This document shows, one piece after another, positions 58,751 through 64,000 of a stretch of 64,000 nucleotides of DNA (positions within the stretch are counted from its first letter, which is position 1; each line of letters opens with the position of its first letter). The notes beneath the pieces were generated by a model, which worked only from the letters and a program-made list of their open reading frames with translations, searched no databases and was not told the origin of the DNA. The position numbers and the translations under genes are program-made. This DNA comes from Nannobrachium achirus (taxonomy: Eukaryota; Chordata; Actinopteri; Myctophiformes; Myctophidae): positions 5,493,496-5,557,495 of the forward strand of contig OY997640.1 in the NCBI GenBank assembly GCA_963921795.1, written 5' to 3'.

Positions 58751-59224
58751 GTATCCATTACTAGTAAGACACCTCAGGGTGACTTGCGACCTGCAGGGTG
58801 ACATGCTCCCTCGCCCTAAAGTGAACCATATATGTCCATATATGGACTTTTATAACCTGAGAAATCCATTCAGCATAGCTAGTTTAATTGAGATCATAGT
58901 ATCATTTACAGGCAACTGTACACATTGAACATCCTGTGTTGTCAGGTAGCCTACTAGGTCATAGGTAAAAAAGGGTTACTTTTTTTAAGATACGATCAAG
59001 AAGGCATTGTATATAATACCATGTTGTACCAGCCAGGTTACCCCCATCCCCTAAAACAAGTTCCTTAAACTCTGATAGTAATCCCCAGACAGGTCATTCT
59101 CATGGTTGAGAATAGGGTCTTTCTGTTTTACCGTATATTTAATACAATAGGTCCGCTAACTCAAATTATTCTTGAAACTAGTGATTATGCCTTTATTCTA
59201 TTTTAATAAATATATATTTTGGGC

Positions 59225-59400
59225 CTTTTTTTGCCTTTATTGATAGATACATAGTAAACTGACAGGAAATGGGGAGAGAGATGGGGGAGGGGGCTGACAC
59301 GCAGCCAAGTTTGTCGTGATCGGGACAAAAAAGGCACCATGACACACTGTCAGGCTGGATTAGCAGCCTAGGTGCCCAGACTGTTAGGCCAGCCCAGTGT
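59225..59400. repeat. tRNA-like SINE-type fragment
   Basis: Contains GACAGGAAATGGGGAGAGAG followed by a degenerate tRNA-like part with CAGCCTAGGTGCCCAGAC. Related to the fragment at 10502-10575. Confidence 0.4.
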
Positions 59401-59724
59401 AATAATAATCAACCCATCAGACAGAAACCCACACATACAGTTGAAACTGAAAGGTTGAGGAGTGGTAAAGCTTGAATTACAGTTCTTACTGGATTTGTTT
59501 CAGTTTCAGTTTCGCGCTCTATAGCTCACTGCAGCTAACACTACTAACACTACTAACACTACTAACACGCTGTTTACACAGAGCTTGGCTTCTCTTCACA
59601 GAGACAGCTTGGCTTCCCTATAATATAAAAGCTAATCTATATGACACAGATAAGGTTGCCTCAGTGATGACGGTGCAATCTATCATCTACTAAATGTTTG
59701 TACAGGTGTTCTAGGAACTGTATT

Positions 59725-59728
<4 letters not shown>

Positions 59729-59818
<90 letters not shown>

Positions 59819-59849
59819 TGCGCGTGCGCGTGTGTGCGTGTGTGTGCGT

Positions 59850-59881
<32 letters not shown>

Positions 59882-59886
59882 TGCAT

Positions 59887-59952
<66 letters not shown>

Positions 59953-59996
59953 GCGTGCGTGCGTGCATGCGTGCGTGCGTGCGTGCGTGCGTGCGT
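59729..59996. repeat. Long (TG)n microsatellite with CG interruptions
   Basis: About 268 bp of TG with GCGTGC blocks. It ends about 100 bp upstream of tail exon A and produces long spurious Cys-Val and His-Thr frames. Confidence 0.95.
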
Positions 59997-60099
59997 GAGT
60001 ACATTTGTTATATTCATTTGTATCAGTGTTTTTGCCAAAGAATTGTGGAACACTACAAGAAAATAACAAGTTTCACGTGTTTTTAACTGTCATTTCTAG

Positions 60100-60146
60100 A
60101 TCCTCTTTACTCTGAAGTAAATGTTGCTGAAAGGACTGACAGGCAG
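60100..60146 (+). CDS. SLAM-like receptor (plus), tail exon A
   Basis: Follows ATTTCTAG. In phase 1 it reads DPLYSEVNVAERTDRQ, with PLYSEV as a tyrosine SH2-binding-type motif. The strong donor CAG|GTTAGT leaves phase 0; a weaker donor four bases later (A|GTAATA, end 60150) leaves phase 1, which the next exon needs. Entered in phase 2 it would meet a stop. The exon is supported by the motif and splice sites, but the exact borders are unsure. Confidence 0.6.
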
Positions 60147-60153
60147 GTTAGTA

Positions 60154-60156
<3 letters not shown>

Positions 60157-60238
<82 letters not shown>
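60157..60238. repeat. (CA)n microsatellite
   Basis: About 41 CA units starting about 10 bp after tail exon A, complementary to the (TG)n upstream. Confidence 0.95.
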
Positions 60239-60241
<3 letters not shown>

Positions 60242-60704
60242 CTCAAGGTAATATTAACTGGAGATCTTTAAAGATCATTTCATTTATCATCTCCCTAACT
60301 AAATCTATCATCTCTGTTTGCTTTTCCTCCCTAAAGACAAATAGACAATGTTCCACTAGGCCTATGTGTAATAAAACTAGACCAGGTCAACCTGGTTGTG
60401 CCAGACCCCGGTTCTGCCAACCCCCTGTCTGTGATCATCATTTATGACATCATGCCTTTTGTAGGCATGTCATCATCATGTCATCATCATATATACCCTT
60501 TATATAGAAAAGGGACAGACCGACATTTGCTTATGTAGGCCTACCCATTTCATGGGTCTGGCAATAACAAACCTTCACCTTTCATGAAGCTACAGTAGAA
60601 GACAATATGTCACCATATCTTATCCCCCAGGCTGGGTTTATTCTCATACACTTTCATTGTTACTATGCAGTCTTTCTAAGATACATGTTTTCTTGTTCCC
60701 CCAG

Positions 60705-60826
60705 GAAAGGAGTTCGTAGAACTGTCTGAAGTAAGACATGCCTCCAATCTCACCACGGTCTATGACAAAGTGTCATTTCGTCACATCAAAACAGATGCAG
60801 TCGACAGCAGTCAGCCTTCATTGTGA
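60705..60826 (+). CDS. SLAM-like receptor (plus), terminal tail exon B
   Basis: After TTCCCCCAG the phase-1 frame reads KEFVELSEVRHASNLTTVYD, then KVSFRHIKTD, ending QPSL and TGA. TVYDKV fits the ITSM consensus TxYxxV. Other phases hit stops within 25 bases. Confidence 0.75.
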
Positions 60827-62022
60827 ATTTGAACCTTTTCACTCACGCACGCATACACGCATGAACCACACACACACACACACACGGACAGGAGCGATAA
60901 TATTCTATAGGCCTACATTACGACTGACAACATAAAAAAACCTGAAAAGATAGAAAATATATTACATAGGCCTATATTGCAGCTGTTGAATCAGAAGATT
61001 ATAGTTGTATTTGGTTTAATGTAATAGCCTATATTGTTCCATATTTTAAATCTGCTTCCTTTCTAATTTCGTGAGTGGATAGTGCTTATACTGATGAGAT
61101 GCCCAAAACCAGAGTCTCCTGGACATTTATATAAGTATAAATACAAACAGATGTGACTGCTTAAAACGAAGTAATTCAACAGCTTAAACATGACACCTAC
61201 TGGTGTCTTCTGCACAGTTATTCTCTACACAGAACAGCTTGCTCCTGTCTGGTGCTTTCGTTTTAGTCAAGCAACATTTCAGATAGATGTCATCAACACC
61301 ATTGATGACATCATGGGGTGGTGACAGACAGCACAGTGACCATCCTGGTTGGTACAGAGGATGGCAGAGCTACAGTAGGACTGGAGACAACACTTCAGTC
61401 CATACTTCGAAGCACGCATTGACTCAAAAATGACCAGCACTTGTGATTACTTGGAGTATTATTTTTATTTAAAATGTTTAATCGTGTTTATATTTATTTG
61501 ATGAAATGCTATATGTTAATGCTAAAAAGCCAGGCATGGTTGTAGCCAATGAATGTACACAATGATGGAGAGACGGTCTATCTATTCCACATGATAGGCC
61601 TATCAGTTCCACACAATATTAATGGGTTTTCTATGCCACAACCAAAGAAAGGAAACTCCCTGCAAACTCAGAATAGCCATTCTGAGACCTTGTGAACATG
61701 TTTTGATGGATGGTACCTTGATCATCATCTTTCATCGTTTTACTGCTGTCAAAGAGCACCTTTCTATCACTGATGTTAGTCTTAGAGTTATCATTGATGG
61801 GGTTTTTATAATTTTTTTATATATTTCTTTATGCATATTTAATGTCTTTATGCACCTTTTTTGAAAATGTCATGTTTCCCAGCAGCTAATAGTTGATGTT
61901 GTAGTGACTGTTTGCCTTTATGCACCTTTTTTCTATTGTTTCATATTTATTTAATAAGCTAATTTAACAGTCTTTTTTTGTTTTGCATGCCCGCCTTTAA
62001 GTTTTTGTTGATATTGGTATTA
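60827..62022. other. 3' flank of the plus SLAM-like gene, no further gene seen
   Basis: Contains four TAGGCCTA palindromes counted with the 60.3-61.6 kb cluster and AT-rich sequence. No clear polyadenylation signal was singled out. No exon supported. Confidence 0.45.
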
Positions 62023-62126
62023 CCCTAGGGCAGGGGTTTTCAAAGTGGGTGACGGGGCACCCTGGGGTGCCGCGACGGCAGTCCAGGGGTGACGCGAGAT
62101 AATTTGATAATATTTGGAATTTATTT

Positions 62127-62484
62127 AACCTGACTTTCGCCAGATGGTGACAGCATTGCGTTGCATTGCTTACCATCTGGGCTCGCTCCGGCAGAACCGA
62201 TGTAAGGGGCGGGCCATTTTTTCAAATTCTATAGCAGGTGATTGGATATGGCCGTCTCTCTGTCACAGTCTGGGAGTGCCAACTCCAACCACTCATATTG
62301 GCCTGTCTGCATGACGTTGGTCTGCAATCAGACTCTATTGGCTCAGAGCCGCTCAGAGCCCGCCCATAGCTGCCGCTGATTGGTCCGGCCCGGGACTTTA
62401 CGAGTGTTATCAACTCTGCCGGACCGAGCCCAGATGGTAAAGCAATGCAACGCAATGCTGCCACCATCTGGCGAAAGTCAGGTT
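62127..62484. mobile_element. Long-TIR element nested in the hAT
   Basis: Inverted ends of about 60 bp begin AACCTGACTTTCGCCAGATG. GAATTTATTT occurs on both sides (62117-62126 and 62486-62495), a 10-bp pair that would suit a Mutator-like element. Confidence 0.7.
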
Positions 62485-62615
62485 AGAATTTATTTGGACA
62501 CTTGAAAAAATATTTAGTATCATTTTAAACTTGAAGTACAAAGTTATTTTCAGTCAGTTCTTAAACCAAAATGGCTATTATCTCAACGTTTTCCTTGCAA
62601 CATAATCACTAAAAT

Positions 62616-62810
62616 ATCGTCACTGTCGGGCAGAAACCTTGTATCTCCAAGTTTCAAATGTGTATGTCTTTTGGTAAAGCAAAGCCCTGCTTCATCATAC
62701 AAAACTGTCGCACAAAACTAGTGAAAACAGCTGATCTACAAGCACACAACGCCTCGCATGTAGATCGCCACGGTTTTGGACATACAAGGTTTCCACCCGA
62801 CAACGACGAT
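62616..62810. mobile_element. Palindromic MITE related to 9476-9745
   Basis: Ends ATCGTCACTGTCGGGCAGAA and inverse; the core is AGCTGATCTACAAGCACAC. It shares CGGGCAGAAAC and the GATCTACA core with the copy at 9.5 kb. Confidence 0.7.
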
Positions 62811-63235
62811 ATGCTATAAATATAAGGTGCTGGGAGTGAAAATTATAATGTAGGGGTGCCCTGAGACAAAAACGTTTGGGAATCCCTGCCCTAGGGTCAT
62901 GTAGGCTACATGTATTTTACTCTGTGTTGACCTATGTCTTTTCCCTCGCTTTTGTGTGATTGATTGAGTGGTGAGGAGTGACCGATAACTGATTGAGTAC
63001 CAGCTGGGGTGAACGGTGACAGGGTGTTGTTTGAGTTTGAGTGTCTATACTAGGTGGAACCTGCTGGTGATTGTATAAGGTAGGGGTGGGTGTCCTTTCT
63101 GATTTGTTATTTGTTGATTGTGTGTTTCCTATGTAAGAGCAATGTATTTTTGATTAAAGGCAAGGACTTTCTTTGAGTATGATTGCATGACTGAAAGTCC
63201 TATCTCATTAGTCCTACATCTCATTAGTCCTAATT

Positions 63236-63400
63236 TGGTTAGGGTTAGGTTTTAGGGTATAGGTTTAGGCATAGTTTTACTGAGGTTAGGGTTTGGGTTA
63301 GGTTTAGGCATAGTTTTACTGAGGTTCGGGTTAGGGTTTGGGTTAGGTTTAGGCATAGTTTTACTGGTTAGGGTTAGGTTTAGGCATAGTATTTTCACCA
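63236..63400. repeat. Degenerate telomere-like minisatellite
   Basis: GGTTAGGGTTAGG-type runs alternate with GTTTAGGCATAGTTTTACTG, three to four times, with a period of about 45-55 bp. It is an interstitial repeat, not a chromosome end. Confidence 0.75.
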
Positions 63401-64000
63401 GATTCGGACTATTATGGGATGTAGGAACAATGAGATGTCGGACCAATGCCATGGCACCGCACATAGGCCCACCCTGAGGTAATCCCTTGTTTTCAACTTT
63501 TGTTATAAATAAACCACTGTATTTTGGATGTTTGGTGTTGGCTGGATGTGTTTGGAGACTGGGAAGGAGGGCCTGGTGACCCTTAGGCCGGGTTGTAACC
63601 ATGTGTAAAAGTGCCCTTCTGTGCCCTTAAGTTCAAAAATCTAAATCTGTTCACAATCTGGAACATTCATTACATGACAGTCTGCTAACCACAAGTGCCT
63701 ACTGTTATTAGTGACATATGACCAAATGGAGAGCTGTTTTTGAAATTATAGTGCCCCCTATTGGTCCATTTGTGAATGACTTATGAGAGAATGATTCCTG
63801 TGATTGAGGATTGGGTCAAGAAAACAGCAGTAGGAGATAACCAACCAGGGTAGATGAAAATGATGAAAATATTGTTGATGATCAAAAATCTCTTGCTTCT
63901 GTGCTCTTTGATTAGAGCGATTCCATTCATTGAATGGTAAAACTCAAGATCTCAAATTTAGCAAATAAACACTAATAAAAAAGATTCTACCAATACAGTA
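63401..64000. other. Interval without a recognised gene
   Basis: No exon or element with clear ends was seen. Confidence 0.45.

Larger units (their letters stand above)
53403..60826 (+). other. SLAM/CD2-family-like receptor gene span (plus)
   Basis: Leader (53403-53442 or an upstream copy), Ig1 (57740-58036), Ig2 (58230-58499), TM (58627-58750 or slightly shorter), tail A (60100-60146/60150) and tail B (60705-60826). The ectodomain is nearly identical to the minus gene. Tail motifs PLYSEV and TVYDKV suit SLAM-type signalling: TxYxxV is the ITSM that binds SAP-like SH2 adaptors or phosphatases. The frame is open throughout if tail A is entered in phase 1, which needs a GC donor at 58744/58745 or an unseen exon. 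It is the only complete-looking receptor in the window. Confidence 0.75.
62031..62888. mobile_element. hAT element with two nested MITEs
   Basis: Termini CAGGGGTTTTCAAAG and the inverted GGGAATCCCTG are flanked by perfect CCCTAGGG duplications (62023-62030 and 62889-62896). Nested inside are a long-TIR element (62127-62484) and a palindromic MITE (62616-62810). Confidence 0.9.

Noticed and set aside
58751-58928. Open frame continuing the TM exon to a stop at 58928
   Set aside because: It starts after a plausible donor, has no tyrosine motif, and the minus-strand paralogue splices at the same point; more likely intron.
59683-60086. Long His-Thr and Cys-Val frames on both strands
   Set aside because: They are translations of the (TG)n microsatellite in every frame and do not represent genes.
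62222-62467. 81-codon frame on the minus strand
   Set aside because: It lies wholly within the long terminal inverted repeats of a MITE.

Overview
The window looks like a teleost fish genome. It is AT-rich and intron-rich, with fish-type LINEs (L2-like, L1/Tx1-like, probably Rex3), hAT and TTAA-flanked MITEs, long microsatellites and two fish immune-receptor gene types. No bacterial-style gene organisation is present. The clade within teleosts cannot be fixed from sequence alone.

Layout. 1-4.1 kb has no recognisable gene. 4.1-6.2 kb (minus) holds one long retrovirus-like gag reading frame with no recognisable pol or env nearby, followed by a 59-bp minisatellite (6.9-7.4 kb). 8.3-10.2 kb is an inverted, diverged relative of a unit found later at 37-55 kb; it carries an orphan signal-peptide exon on the minus strand. 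13.0-19.3 kb (plus) is a five-exon novel immune-type receptor (NITR) gene: leader, V+I ectodomain, transmembrane segment, and a tail with an ITIM. It has one in-frame TGA at a conserved Trp position, and its introns are packed with transposons. 21.6 kb (minus) has an isolated NITR-style ITIM tail exon. 23.2-30.9 kb (minus) is a SLAM/CD2-family-like receptor (leader, Ig V-like, Ig C2-like, TM).

37.7-55.7 kb is a tandem array in which a ~2.6 kb unit, containing the promoter-proximal region, signal-peptide exon and 5' intron 1 of a SLAM-like gene, occurs four times almost unchanged. Only one gene body follows (57.7-60.8 kb, plus: Ig1, Ig2, TM, and probably two tail exons with tyrosine motifs). 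Three units were later hit by separate insertions (a 4.4 kb Helitron-like element at the unit 1/2 junction, a LINE 3' end, and two short Helitron-like elements), so the other units act as empty-site controls. 61-64 kb is non-coding, with a nested hAT element and a degenerate telomere-like repeat.

Biology. NITRs and SLAM-family receptors are both leukocyte surface receptors that signal through cytoplasmic tyrosine motifs, so the window reads as a rapidly rearranging innate immune-receptor cluster. The observation I find most unusual is a set of tiny insertions: comparing repeat copies within the window shows AGGCCT, or the 5-nt variant AGGCT, gained or lost exactly at a TA dinucleotide. The resulting palindrome TAGGCCTA is strongly over-represented across the window. 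All coordinates and counts were read by eye; no alignment or database search was run.
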